NCBI GenBank assembly: GCA_023053685.1
Contig: JALIGW010000022.1
Coordinates: 2,425,001-2,489,000, forward strand
Length of the DNA stretch: 64,000 nt
From: Diadophis punctatus similis
Taxonomy: Eukaryota > Chordata > Lepidosauria > Squamata > Dipsadidae
Reading direction: 5' to 3'
Shown here: positions 10,240-22,363 of the stretch, one piece after another
Layout: each line of letters begins with the position of its first letter
Numbering within the stretch: the stretch's first letter is position 1
Notes under the pieces: generated by a model
The model's input: the letters and a program-made list of their open reading frames with translations, nothing else
Database searches by the model: none
What the model was told of the DNA's origin: nothing
Program-made: the position numbers and the translations under genes

Positions 10240-12355
10240 TTTTCTATTATTATCTGCCTATTAATTTATCACCAGGCATATTGGCATTGACTCAGGAGTT
10301 GCTGCTTCTCTGTTTTTTTTTAATGTTAAATTAGATTATTGGGAACTTGGTTCTATTATTTTATGGCTATCATTATTTTTATGTTTAGGAATAACTGAGG
10401 GTATTTTAGCAATTTGCCAAACATTACATTTGCCAGGTATCTCTGGTGTAACTTTGCACTTCTCCTGCAAGGCTGACCTGGGGGGTCCTGAGGCATCACA
10501 CTTCTCTTATCTGGATTACTTTGTAGTGTGGAATCTATGCGGGGAGCTGATAAGGTGCTGGTGTTGCTGATAACAATGATGGGGGTACTTTGTGCATTGA
10601 TGGGTTTGGATTTGTTGGTGTCAGAAGAGATGGCACAAGTGAAAGCAGGTTGAGTACAATAACTACATTTTATTTATTTTATTTTATTTGGGATTCTTAT
10701 AGGCCGCCCTACTCCCTGGGGACTACATCTTGTTAGCTCCAGAGTAATACATTTTAAAGAAGTGCAACAAGAGCTGAAATCTTTTCTTTTCCTTCCATTT
10801 ATCCTGTGGGGGTTTTTTTTGGTATGTTTTTGTATGTTTTGGGGGGGGGTTGTGTGACATCTCTGTGCAGTTTTTGTTACTCTCTCAGATTCTGGCTTAA
10901 TGCTATTTTGGGAACTGTTTGAGCACCTATAATCACATCATGGGACTTGTGGGGCCACTTATCCTTATCTTGATGGTATTTCAGTATTAGATACTCTTTT
11001 GTGCTGCCTCCTTACAATTTATCAACACAATCAATTAAAGCCACCACACTGATTTCCATCAAAAGGACCTTTGCTACTCTTGGAAGTGTTTCAGAAGGGA
11101 TTATCTTCTTGTTTGCAAAAGGGAGTTAATCCCCAATGAAGAAGTATAAAAAGGCATCTGATAGAAAGGCCATCATGCTTACATAAAGCCATTTGGAGAA
11201 GGTTGATGAATCCAAATTATCAGGGTTTTGGCATCTAAAACAAAGCATAAATAGGAGCTGTGAAATTCCTCTCCTTTGGAAGAAATATTCCTTAAGGGGA
11301 GCCTAAATTAGACTTAGTTCCCATAAGGCACAGAATGAGGCACACCAATCTAGGAAAAAAAAATTGCATACACAAAACTTTCTAGCAAACTGGGCTTTGA
11401 TGATAGCAAAAAAATATGTGAAACTCAGGGTGCGGGTTACATTGTGGAAGTTCTCCTAACTAGGTTTTTGGGTTGCGGAGATTTCATCATTGTAATAGGT
11501 AAGATAAATTCCAAGATTCTGGATAAGTAGTTCATCATAGGCTGCATGTCCTTCTGTCTGTCCCATTTTTTATGGTCTCAGACTTTTCTTCACAACTTCT
11601 CTCAGTTATATCAGCTTCTCTGAGAAAATCATTTTCCCTTTACTGTTAATGAATATGACCACCATTCTTGGTTTATTTCCCTGACAAATGGCACAATTTG
11701 GAAAATATCTTCAAGTGGCAAAGAATCCACTTGAACATTAGCATCCATAATTTGCATTTTTGTGTGTGTCAGTTTCCCATGGAAGGAAATTGTTGACAAC
11801 TTCCTTTTATGCTGTTTTTTATTTCCCCAGGTGGAAACAAGTTGCTGGTTTTTAAAGCATAAAAATCTATGTTTTCTTTCAATAATAGAACAGGATAGGT
11901 GGTGACTTCATAGGCTGGATTTTCCTGTGGGCAAAATGTGCAAATTCTCTGGGTGAGCCTGATTGGAAAACTCATATACTGTTGCATTGCACCATGTCTG
12001 GTGGATTTGGAGGAGAATGGAATTAGCATTAAAACCAAAACTTCTGAATTCTGTTGGTGATTTGCAGAAGGCAGTTTCCCTGATGTTCTCTGAATCTGAG
12101 GTGTAACAGGTGTTGTGAAATACAATAGAGTTAGAAATGATGCCCCTGTTTGCCATTTCTCAATGAAAGAGACTGGATGTCAAAAGGGACAAAATAAATG
12201 TCTTGGGGAAAAGTGACCAAAAGGGCCAAATTCTAGATTGGAAAAGTCAACTAAAGAAGAAGTTTCAGATCCTTTTACTCTGATGAAGAGATGCACTTAG
12301 CAGGATCAAACTAAACTTAAATTGCTAAGAGAAACTTAGCAGTTTTTTCTTGGAG
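10240..12355. other. Intergenic, no gene supported
   Basis: AT-rich sequence with a short ATTTT-rich piece at 10665-10700. Minus-strand frames of 82 and 118 codons at 11.77-12.16 kb have no domain I recognise and overlap each other in different frames. A decayed gene or old repeat is possible but unproven. Confidence 0.4.
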
Positions 12356-12359
12356 GAAG

Positions 12360-12610
12360 AAACATCATCAGTCTTTGATATGCTGACGATTCAATTCTCT
12401 TCTCAGAAACCAAAGAAGGCCTGGAACATCTGATCAAGTACAAATACAAAGAGTTGATAGTAAAAGGAAATCAGGAACCAAAGAATACGGTGGCTGGACA
12501 CTGTCAAAGCTGACAGCAGCCAGAGCATAGAACAAACAGCTCAAAGAAGTAGTGCAAGATTGGAAGATGTGAAGAGATCTGGTCCATAGATTCACCAAGA
12601 CATGACTGAA
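12360..12610 (+). mobile_element. LINE fragment, possibly RTE/BovB-like 3' end
   Basis: Frames broken by stops read pieces such as RRWLDTVKADS close to an ACATGACTGAATGG end, similar in style to RTE/BovB LINE C-termini. It is too short and decayed for a firm family. Confidence 0.3.
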
Positions 12611-12658
12611 TGGATAACATCATTGTCATCATCACATACAGTCCAACTTCCCTTAAAC

Positions 12659-12804
12659 CAGGGGTGGCCAAACTATGGTTCTTTGAGGACCTGTGGACTT
12701 CAACTCCCAGAATTCCTAAGCCAGCCATGCATGCATGGCTAGCTCAGGAATTCTGGGAGTTGAAGTCCACAGGTCCTCAAAGAACCATAGTTTGGTCACC
12801 CCTG
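12659..12804. mobile_element. Palindromic hAT MITE with perfect 8-bp target duplication
   Basis: The 146-bp element is almost a perfect hairpin: CAGGGGTGGCCAAACTATGG at one end and its complement at the other, folded about TGCATGCATG. It is flanked on both sides by CCTTAAAC (12651-12658 and 12805-12812). The ends and the 8-bp duplication identify hAT. A related copy is at 24425-24539. Confidence 0.9.
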
Positions 12805-13725
12805 CCTTAAACTCTCAGAGCAGAAAAATAGTATTACATAAAGTCATGCTCCCCATTATTGTGTTTTACATGACTCCCATCGTCACTCGAGGGAGTGGGA
12901 TTTCTTTGTTTTAGGCAGAGCATATCCTGTATGGTATTTTCAGTTTCCTTAACTACTAGGAGGACTATGTGACTGGCTTAATCTTATTTGGGACTTTTCA
13001 GAGCCAGAGATTATTTGAAGGGGTTCATACTCTCTATTACAATGGTGAGCATCAGGACATGGATAGCTCCTTTTTTTTTTTGCAGTGAATATTCACTTGA
13101 GGAAGATGAACCTTCCTCCAATGCTTTTTAGACATAGTGTGAATCACCTCAGGGTGGGAAAACATTTAATCAGGATGGTCAACTGTGATTCCATGTAGAG
13201 CTGATTAACTATTTTATCACATTCTCCTCAGAACCAGAATTGCACTTAAGGTACAAGAAAAATCATCTTATAAAATAATAGGGTGAAGTGTTAAATGTTG
13301 GAATAGGACCAGGCAGATACAAGTGACGAGGCACTTTCAGCCACATACTTTCCATCAGTGACTTTGACTCAATCACCATCTTAGCCCAATTTTGTATGGA
13401 AAAAATGCAGGAAGATGTGTTACCTGTCTGATTTATTTATTTATTTATTTAATGTGGCGTAATATAATACAGCATTGTATGATGTTAGGACTTCACAATG
13501 GACAAAGACAAACCTTTGCCTTTTAGCTTCAGTTTAAACGTAGACAATGGACTTGTGTATGATGCAATGGAAGTTCAGCATTTCCTCATAAATAAAGTAA
13601 CAATAAAAACACTGGGTTTGTGCAATGAGGCTTAAGGATTAAGATATTAAAATGTGGCAGAGGAGCTGGATAAAGTCACTTAGAAGAACAGCAAGGGCCA
13701 GAAGAGCTGAAGAGCAACCAAGGAG

Positions 13726-13776
13726 ATGCATCTCCTTTTAATCTTCGCTTTGACTTTTACTCTTTCTGCACAGCAG
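13726..13776 (+). CDS. Candidate signal-peptide first exon
   Basis: An ATG in GGAGATGC context opens MHLLLIFALTFTLSAQQ, a textbook hydrophobic signal peptide, and then meets a CAG|GTGAGG donor in phase 0. A TATA-like GGATAAAG lies about 55 bases upstream. No second exon of a secreted protease or other secreted family was seen before the L1 insertion. The next phase-0 acceptor of a real coding exon in the window is unit 1 of the galectin array at 20814. It could be the start exon of that gene, an orphan exon of a lost gene, or chance. Confidence 0.35.
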
Positions 13777-14199
13777 GTGAGGCTGAATTTGGTGGGTTTC
13801 AATAGCCTTTCAGCTGGGGTGCCTGAAGATGAAATAAGCATTTTGTTGAGCTCTTCTTCCTTCTTTAACAGATTTCTTCATGAAGAGATTGAAAAATCAG
13901 GGAGAGGGCTTTGAGTACTTAGTCTTTTCATCATTGGGAATTCAACTGTGTCACTGGTTCTGAATTCAGGATTCCATCCTGTTCTCTGCATTGACTTTCT
14001 CAGTGTTCACCTTAGCATGAGAGTCAGAGACAACCTCATGTTGGATCTACTGAGTTGGAGCAATACAGAAAGCTGAAAATTTCTTGGGTTGGAAAGATAA
14101 GAGTAATTATGCAATATATGAGAAGAGTTTGAGATGAATAAACATAATTCATAGGTTCATTGACACTTAAGCTGCATATCATATATGGTTATATTCAGT

Positions 14200-14315
14200 G
14201 GTGGGTTGCTACCGGCTCGGACTGGTTGGCGTGAGCTGGTGGCAGAAATTTGGCCCTGTTTGCCGAACCAGTAATGATGACTGACTTGCCACGGCTCCGA
14301 ACCGGTTCCTTGGTC
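14200..14315. mobile_element. Short interspersed element fragment
   Basis: It opens CAGTGGTGGGTTGCTACCGG and contains GAACCGGTTC, a sequence style shared with the MITE-like copies at 1204 and 56637. The right end is not clear. Confidence 0.4.
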
Positions 14316-14389
14316 AGTATAGAATATTGGTAATTTATTAATATTTAATATTCAATTAGATATATAACTAGAAATTATATAATAATTAT

Positions 14390-17300
14390 ATGATAGAGTG
14401 GAATAACTTTTTCAAGATATTTAAAATGACAAGTATGACCTCAACAATAACAAAAGGTGGCAAAAAAGCAGTAACACCAATAACCTCCCCAGCTGGGCAA
14501 AGGTCAATGGAGAGTATGCTGGGAGGAGAAAAGGCAGGTTCAAATATGAATCTGCAAGGGGTACCGACGTCACTGAACTTACTACAAGAAACTAATGAAG
14601 ATGCAGGAAGTAATAACAAAAGGTTTGGATGATGTGAAAATTGAGATGAGTGAGGTAAAAAATGATATACGTAAAATTAATGATAAGGTAGGGACAATTC
14701 AGGTGGCTATAGTAAAAAACGAGCTACAAATAAAAGAAGTTGCGGACAGAACTGAACAGACAGAAAAAAGACTAGACGTGACAGATAATAAGTTAGTGGA
14801 AATGAACAAAAATCTGGAAGAGGCAATCTCCCATTTGGAGATGGAGAAGTCTATGTTCTATTTGAGATTTCAGAACATTCCTGAAACTAAAGACGAAAAT
14901 TTACCTGAGCTTATGGCAGAGGTTTTAGAACAGATACTGGATAAGAATAGGCAAGAAATCTTAAATGAATTTGATAAGGTGTACAGAATTTACACCAACT
15001 ACACCTGAAAACATAGACTTCCGAGAAAAGTACACATTAGATTTCTGAGAAAAGCAATGAGGGATGAGATCTTTAGTTGTACAAGAGGAGATCCTTTGAT
15101 GTATAAAATAAAAGAAATATTGATATTAAGATAGATCCCATGTAGGGTAAGGGAAAAAAGAAGGAGTTATAACTTTCTATTGACCCAATTGATAAAACAC
15201 AAAACTATGTTTAGATGGCTTATCCCAGAAGGGATGTTGATTACGTGGAGAGAGAAGAAATTTAGGGTTGATACATTAGAAAAGGCATAAGAATTTTATG
15301 AGCACTTTCTGGCAGGGGATGAGGAACAGGACAGCAGAGATGAGAATGATAGTAAAAGTCAGGAAGATCAAGTGTCAGAGGGTCAAATTGAGGAGCAAGA
15401 GTCTAGGGAAAGGAAAGATATAGAAAAATATGAAAGAGAAGGAGCAAGAACAAGGGCACAAACAGAAGTACGAACAAAAGGAAGCTCAAAAACAAATACT
15501 AAACAATAAAACAGAGGAAGAAGAAATTAATATATTGTCAATTAATATCAATGGTTTAAATTCACCCATCAAGAGAAAACGTGTATTGTTGGATCTTCAG
15601 AAACAAGAGATGGACATAGTCTATCTACAGGAGGTGCATATAAAAGAAAAATGTGTTAATTTTTTAAAGTATCCAAAATTAGGGAAATTATATTCAGCGC
15701 TTACCTAAACTAAAAAAAGAGGAATTGCAATTTATATAAAAGAATGGTTAAATTCGATGCTGATATATACAGACAAGAAAGGTAGGATTTTAATTGTAGA
15801 GGTAGTGACTGGGCAAAAACAAATTCTATTAGTGGGGATATATGCACCGAACAAAAATCATAATTTTTTTAATTCCAAATTACATAAAATAATAACAGAA
15901 ATAAAATGGGACAACTTATGTAGATTCGGATAATTGTTCAATTAAAAATTAGACCAATCTCACTTTTGAATTTGGACTATAAAATATTTATGACAATTAT
16001 GGCAGAAAGATTAAAAACAATATTAAACCAAATTATTCATTTGGATCAAAATGGATTTCTTCCAAAACGTCAAATTCGTAACAACACAAGGATGATTATG
16101 AACGTATTAGAATATTATGAAGTTCATTCAGATAAACAATTGGCTTTAATATTTGTGGATGTGCAAAAGGCATTCGACAATCTGGACTGGAAATTCTTTA
16201 CGATGCAATTAAAAACTATGAAATTCGGCGACAAATTCACCAAAATGATTGAAGCAATATATTCATTACAATCGGCTAAAATAATGATAAACAGCGATAT
16301 GACTGAGACAATAAGCATAATGAAAGGTGTTAGACAAGGATGTCCGCTATCACCCCTACTGTTTATACTATCACTAGAGGTGTTGTTGAACCAGATAAGA
16401 GGAAATCAGGAAATAAAAGGACTTAAAATCAAAAAAGAAGAGTATAAGACACAAGCATTCGCAGATGACATGGTGTTTATTATCGAAGAACCTCATAATT
16501 CAGGACCCAAATTACTGCAGGAGATAGAGGAGTTTGGCGAAGTTGCCGGTCTAAAGATAAACAAGGATAAAACAAAAATAATAACAAAAAATCTTACACA
16601 ACAACAGGATAGGGAATTGGAGAAACTATTGGGAATTCAGGTAGCAAAAAAGTCAAATATCTAGGGATTTGGATGACAGCAAAATGCTCCTCAATAAAAG
16701 ATGACAATTATACTAAACTGATACAAAAAATTCAAAAATATTTGGAAAATTGGACTAAATTACAAATTTCTTTAATTGGGAGAATAGCCACTATAAAAAT
16801 GAATGTATTGCCAAAAATTCTTTATTTATTTCAAACTGCTCCAATAAAATTAGGGAAAAATTTTATACAGATTTAAATAAAGCAATTTTGAAATTTATTT
16901 GGAATGGGAAGAAGGCTAGGATAAAAATAAAACTGTTACAAAATAAAAGAAAAAAAAGGAGGTTTTGGACTACCAGACTGGGAACTATATCATCAGGCAG
17001 TGGCAGTAACATGGCTAAGGGAATGGATATTGCTTAGTAATAAAAGAATATTAACTATAGAGGGTCATGATTTACAGGCAGGCTGGCACAATTTTATCTG
17101 GGAAGGAAAACACAAATCTCATAAGTACTTTCAGAGACACCATGTGAGGGAAGCACTACTAGAAGACTGGATGGAGATTAAGAAAAAATACTATATCAAA
17201 ACTCCTAAATGGATATCTCCTATGGAAGCAACAATCTACCCAAACGTTTTAGACTTGGACAAGAAAGTGACCTATAAATATCTATTGGACGAACGAAATA

Positions 17301-18112
17301 ATCTTAAATCTAAAGAAGATTTGGCTTTGGTTGGAATAAAAATATATTGGTGGCCTTACCTGCAAATTCAATCTAGGTATAAAAAAGATATGTCACAATC
17401 CGGATTTCAACAAAAATATCAAGAACTGGATAAAATTTTAACAGGAACTGAAGATAAAATGATAACAAAAACTTACAATTGTCTATTAAATGTTAAAATG
17501 GAGGAGGAAACAGTAAAAGAAGTAATGGTGATTTGGGCTCAAAATTTTGGTTACACGATCGAATTGGAGTACTGGAAGAAAATTTGGGATCAAAATGATA
17601 AACTCACAATGGCAGCATCCTATAAAGAAAATATCTATAAAATGTTCTATAGATGGCACCTACCTCTGACAAGATTGGTGAAGATATCTCCAAATATAAC
17701 AGCTAAATGTTGGAAATGTAAACACGATCAGGGGACATACTACCACTTGTGGTGGACGTGCCCAGAGGCAAAAAAATATTGGAGAAAGATTCAAAGGTGG
17801 ATAGAGGAAATTATAAAACAAAAAGTAGAACTAAAACCGGAACTGTTTTTGATAGGGATCATAAAAGGAAGGATAAATAAAAATAATCAATATCTTATAC
17901 TGCATATAACGACAGCAGCTAGAATTATTTACGCCCAACATTGGAAATCAGAAACAGCCCCTTCAAGCACAATGGTAATTAAAAAGATATTAGAATGTGC
18001 TGAAATGAATAAATTAACTATGGAAATACACGACAGAGAGGAAACAGAATTTTACAAAATATGGAACAAATGGTATAATTGGCTGGAAAATAAAAGTAAA
18101 ATTAATAGATAA
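14390..18112 (+). mobile_element. L1-type LINE, internally deleted and frameshifted
   Basis: ORF1 (about 14390-15008, broken by a frameshift near 14.6 kb) has a coiled coil and the RNA-binding start YLRFQNIPE. ORF2 begins about 15430 with an endonuclease N-terminus (INGLNSPIKRKRVLLDLQKQ). The endonuclease C-terminus and the start of the reverse transcriptase are deleted near 15.93 kb. The RT core at 15966-16664 shows DQNGFLPKRQIRNN, GVRQGCPLSPLLF and the catalytic FADD. The C-terminal part at 17000-18112 has the CWKCKHDQGTYYHLWWTCP zinc knuckle. Several frameshifts make it inactive. It lies between the candidate signal exon and the CRD array. Confidence 0.88.
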
Positions 18113-18467
18113 TGGTATGACAATAAATAAACCAAAACAAGTATGGATATTTGTATTTATGTATATAGATGCATGAAAACAAGGTGATAGATGGATATAG
18201 TTAGACAAGATGTTAGATTTTAAGAAGAAACTATATGTGGGATTTAGGAATATAAGTTAAGCAGACCAGCTGGTTTCCTGTGCTGCTTCAGTGAGCGCTC
18301 TTCAAGAGACGAGAGTTTTCGGGGGGGGGGGATCTAGCGTCCACAATGGACAGCAAAGCTAGGGTTGACTCTGGCTACTTCTCTCTGCTGTAGTGCTTCC
18401 TGAACGCTGTTTACCACTCCGAGCCCCAAGTGGCAGGAGATGAGGAGCAGCTTCTCCACCTGGGTGC

Positions 18468-18765
18468 AGGAAAGGAAAGGAAAGGGGGGAAGGGAGGGGA
18501 AGAAAGGAAAGGGGGGAAGGGAGGGGAGGAAAGGAAAGGAAAGGGGGAGGAGAGGAAAGGTGGAAAAAGAAGGGGGGGAGGAGAGGAGAGGAAAGGAAAG
18601 GAAAGGGGGAGGAGAGGAAAGGTGAAAAAGAAGGGAGGGGAGGAAAGGAAAGGGTGGAAGGGAGGGGAAGAAAGGAAAGGGGGGAAGGGGAGGGGAGGAG
18701 AGGAAAGGAGGAATGGAATGGAATGGAAAGGAAAGGGGGGAAGGGAGGGGAGGGGAGGGACTATA
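18468..18765. repeat. Purine-rich GGAAA/GGGGA satellite-like repeat
   Basis: About 300 bases are almost pure purine on the + strand, as irregular GGAAAGG and GGGGAAGGGAGG units. Such tracts can form triplexes. The long Lys/Gly/Glu and Pro/Ser frames across it are artefacts of composition. Confidence 0.9.
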
Positions 18766-19059
18766 GCTACAGCTCTGGAATATGGGACTGACTTTCCCAC
18801 CAACATCAGCAAGCCACCGTCAGTCTGCCCGTCTTTGTTTTCCTTCATTCAGATTGACCAGGCTTCTTGAGAAAAGGAACACAAAAGAGGTTTCCAGACT
18901 TTGTGCCTGGACCAGGCACTTTCTCTCGGGTCTCCCACCTGGAGGCCTCGCAGAAGCAAACAGGCCCGAAAGGCAGCTGAGCCCCCCCAGTGGGATTTAA
19001 AATTATGAATTTGGTGGTCCCTGGGGTCCAAAAGGTTGGAGACCCCTGTTGTAGACGAC

Positions 19060-20045
19060 CCCCCACTCTGTTAAGGACCTTGGAGTACTCACCTCTAATG
19101 ATCCAAGTGTCAGATCCCACTGTAACAACATTGCCAAAAAGGCATTAAGAGTTGTTAACTTAATCTTACGTAGCTTCTAATATTGAACTGCTAACTAGAG
19201 CATACAAAACATTTGCTAGACCAGTTCTCGAATACAGCTCATCTGTCTGGAACCCGCATTGCATATTGGACATTAATACAATTGAGCAAGTCCAGAGATA
19301 TTTCACGAGAAGAGTCCTCCACTCCTCTGCTCGCAACAGAATACCTTATGCCACCAGACTTGAAATTTTGGGCTTACTCAACTTAGAACTACGCCACCTT
19401 CGGTCTGACCTAAGCGTAGTATACAAAATTATCTGCTACAATTTTATTTATTTTAATTTATTTATTTATTTTGTCAAGTACGTCTTGATAATATACATAG
19501 ATATAACATTGTTTATATACATAAAATGGTACTGATAAGAGGGAACATTAGGACAGGGACAGTAGGCACGCTGGTGCACTTATGCATGTCCCTTACTGAC
19601 CTCTTAGGAATCGGGTGAGGTCAACAGTGGACAGTCTAAGGGCAATGTTCTATCTGCCAATGACTACTTCAGCTTCAACCACTACAATACACAAGCACAC
19701 AATAGATAGACTTAAGGTAAACCGCTCCAAACTCGATTGCAGAAAATATGACTTCAGCAACAGAGTGGTCAATGCCTGGAATGCGTTACCTGACTCAGTG
19801 GTTTCTTCCCCAAACTCCCACAACTTTAACTTCAGACTGTCTACTCTACTGTTGACCTCACTCCATTCCTAAGAGGTCTGTAAGGAGCGTGCATAAGCAC
19901 ACCAACGTACCTACCGTCCCTGTCCTAATGATCCCGTTCATTCCTATCCATTTCATGTATTCATTATCTTGTATATACTATATCTATTATCATATACATG
20001 CTTGACAAAACAAACAAACAAACAAACAAACAAACAAACAAACAG
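19060..20045 (+). mobile_element. CR1/L2-like LINE with nested inverted 3' end
   Basis: Reverse-transcriptase C-terminal text is visible: VKDLGVL near 19.07 kb, then QVQRYFTRRVLHSSARNRIP and RLEILGLLNLELRHLRSDLS. It then breaks at about 19440. From 19440 to 19640 is the reverse complement of the 3' tail of the same family. The original orientation then resumes (SKLDCRKYDFSNRVVNAWNA) and ends in an AAAC tail at about 19995-20043. It is 5' truncated with internal stops. Confidence 0.75.
19995..20043. repeat. (AAAC)n tail
   Basis: A tandem CAAA run forms the 3' tail of the LINE. Confidence 0.85.
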
Positions 20046-20813
20046 GTATAGGTCAAGGATTACCTATAACTGCTCTAGTAACAGTATCTGGCAAGTCTGT
20101 CACAATGGATGTTTTCCTATAAAACAGAAAAAATATGATTTCTGATTTTAATGGTTACATAGATTATAGAAAGAACAAAATTATGCTGTAGTAATAAAGT
20201 AAGAGGAAAAATTATAATTGCATTTATAACTACAGTAAAATAAATTGGAAGCTACTTTATCTCTTTTCTATTTTATTTCTTTTCTTGCATTTTTAGTTTT
20301 TTCTGTGATTTCCCATTTTCTTACTTTATATTAATTTGTGCTAGCTGTACCTTCCTTTAAAAAAATATTTAATAAAATTTTACATTAAAAATGTATAAAA
20401 AGAATCATACCCATCTTAATTTGCCCCCATCCCTCCCTTTATCTTCGGTGGGGCTTGTCTGAGACTTTTTTTACATGACTTTCTTGGGTGGGGCTGAAGC
20501 CCCCATTAAGTGACCATTGCATTTAACGGCTCTTCTGTAATGTTCCAGGACTCCAAAGTTTAGCCCTGAGAGATACACACATTCCCTTCTATGGCATAAT
20601 GAGTTGCTTTGTAACTGCTGTAGAAGAAGAAGATCTGATGTCATTTATTAAACTCCCAATTAGTTTTGTGTTTCTATTTCTATTGTTCTCTGCTCTTTTT
20701 ACCTTGTTTCGTCTTCCTGATACAAGGGACGGGCTGTGGTTGGCCGGTTTGAAAGTCAAAGTTGTGTTTTGCAATAAAGTCAATGCTTTGGCTCATCATT
20801 TTCTGTCTTCCAG
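20046..20813. other. AT-rich sequence before the array; no exon seen
   Basis: The last 100 bases (from about 20715) match the region just upstream of the first CRD exon of gene 1 (shared GGGCTGTGGTTGGC / GAGTTGTGGTTGGC text). Unit 1 therefore keeps the ancestral 5' intron. No start-codon exon was found here. Confidence 0.6.
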
Positions 20814-22363
20814 GCTCTCCCTTACCATCAACCTCTCCCTGATGGACTCCATCCTGGGATGTCTGTATATGTGCAAGGCACAGTGCCCCAAAACGCCAAA
20901 AGGTAATGTTCTTTTGGAGGCTCAAAGGAAGGGCAAGATGCTACAATATTCAAAATAATAGCAAAAAGAATATAATGTTGTTAAGAGTTGTTTATATGCC
21001 AAATTCTATGCCAAGATTAAAGCCTTTCATAGTTCCACTACCTCCTTCTTCCAACTCCAACTAAACAATGAGGGCTAGGAACTTGACTCTTCTCTTCAAC
21101 AAACACAAAACTCTTCTCTGAGATTCCTGCACCTCCCGTTTAATGTTCTTCTTCTGTTTTTCTCTCTCTCTTTCAGATTCCGGGTGGACTTTGCCTGGGC
21201 CCAGTATTACGGAGCAAACATTTCTCTCCACTTCAATCCTCGCTTTGATGAGGATAAAATTGTGCTCAACACATTTCAGGCTCACAAGTGGGGGAACGAA
21301 GAGTCTCACAAGATGCCCTTCCGAAAGGGCGAGGACTTCAAGATCATTTTCATTGTCAATGAGGCTGAATACCAGGTTGGTACACGTGACAGAGGCTCCT
21401 TTGGGACTTAAAGTACCTCTTTGTTTAAAATACAAAATTCAGCACTCATCTTGAATAAGTCACAAAGGTATTTAATACCAACTTTCCCAACTTCATATCT
21501 TCCGAACAGAGTTTAAGTGATGCACTGATCTCTATAGTGATAGTTGGGACCAGAAATTTAGTCAATAAGAAAGGTGGTCACTAAGTGAAACTATGATTAT
21601 GTTTATGCTCAAATTTCAGCTTTTCCTGTCTTACAGTTCTATGAAACTTATAAATTCTAGAATTTGTCATAAAGTTAATATTTTATCCCTGCAGTAACTG
21701 CAGTCACTAAAAAAGGATAACATAAACCTCATTGGAAAACATTTTCTTCAAGGGCAGGGGTCGGCAACCTTAAACACTCAAAGAGCCACAAAGGCCCTAA
21801 CCGGAAGCCCCCAATTCAATTCTGGAGCTAACCAGAAGTCCGGTTCCCCCACCATAGAGTCTTCTCCTAGCGCGGTGTCCATTTTCCTCTACCAGTCCTA
21901 ACCAAAAGCCCTATCAATTGTGGAGCTCACCGGAAAACCCGCCCCTTGCCATAGAGTCTCCTCCTTACATGCCCTGCTTCCCCCCCTACGCCAACTAGAA
22001 GCTCCTCTCAAAATTTTGGTGCCAACCGGCGACAGGGAGCCGCAACAGAGGGATGAAATAGCCACATGCAGCTCCAGAGCCGCAGGTTGATGACCCCTGT
22101 TGTAGGGGGAAAAATGGGTACCAGTGAAATAATGTGTTCCTGACAAAATAAACAGGGTTTTCCTGCCAAAAAAAACCACACAATGATCCCAAGTGAGACT
22201 TGATCCCTTTGGATTTGTCCTCTGACAGATAATGGTGAATGGGAAGCTCTTCTGTACCTACAAGCACAGAATGCCACCACAAATGGTCCAGGTCATCAAA
22301 ATCAGCGGAGACCTGGACCTGCAATTTCTGAACGTGACCGGAGAAGCAATAATGAGGAATATG
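20814..22363 (+). CDS. Array unit 1 CRD (ancestral-like)
   Basis: Exons 20814-20902, 21177-21375, 22229-22363. It differs from all other units: it starts [12 protein letters not shown], carries [16 protein letters not shown], and keeps IVLNT and WGNEES. Binding residues H, N, R, N, W and E are therefore present and only the last R is S. The third exon ends [12 protein letters not shown] and has GDLDLQ. The upstream intron is of gene 1 type, so this is the original N-CRD of the gene. Confidence 0.9.

Noticed and set aside
10450..10510. A GDSGGP-like degenerate serine-protease motif near the signal-peptide exon
   Set aside because: The match (CKADLGGP) lacks the catalytic serine, lies upstream of the signal exon and has no supporting exons.
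18411..18870. 145-146-codon frames across the purine-rich tract
   Set aside because: Low-complexity composition on both strands with no domain.
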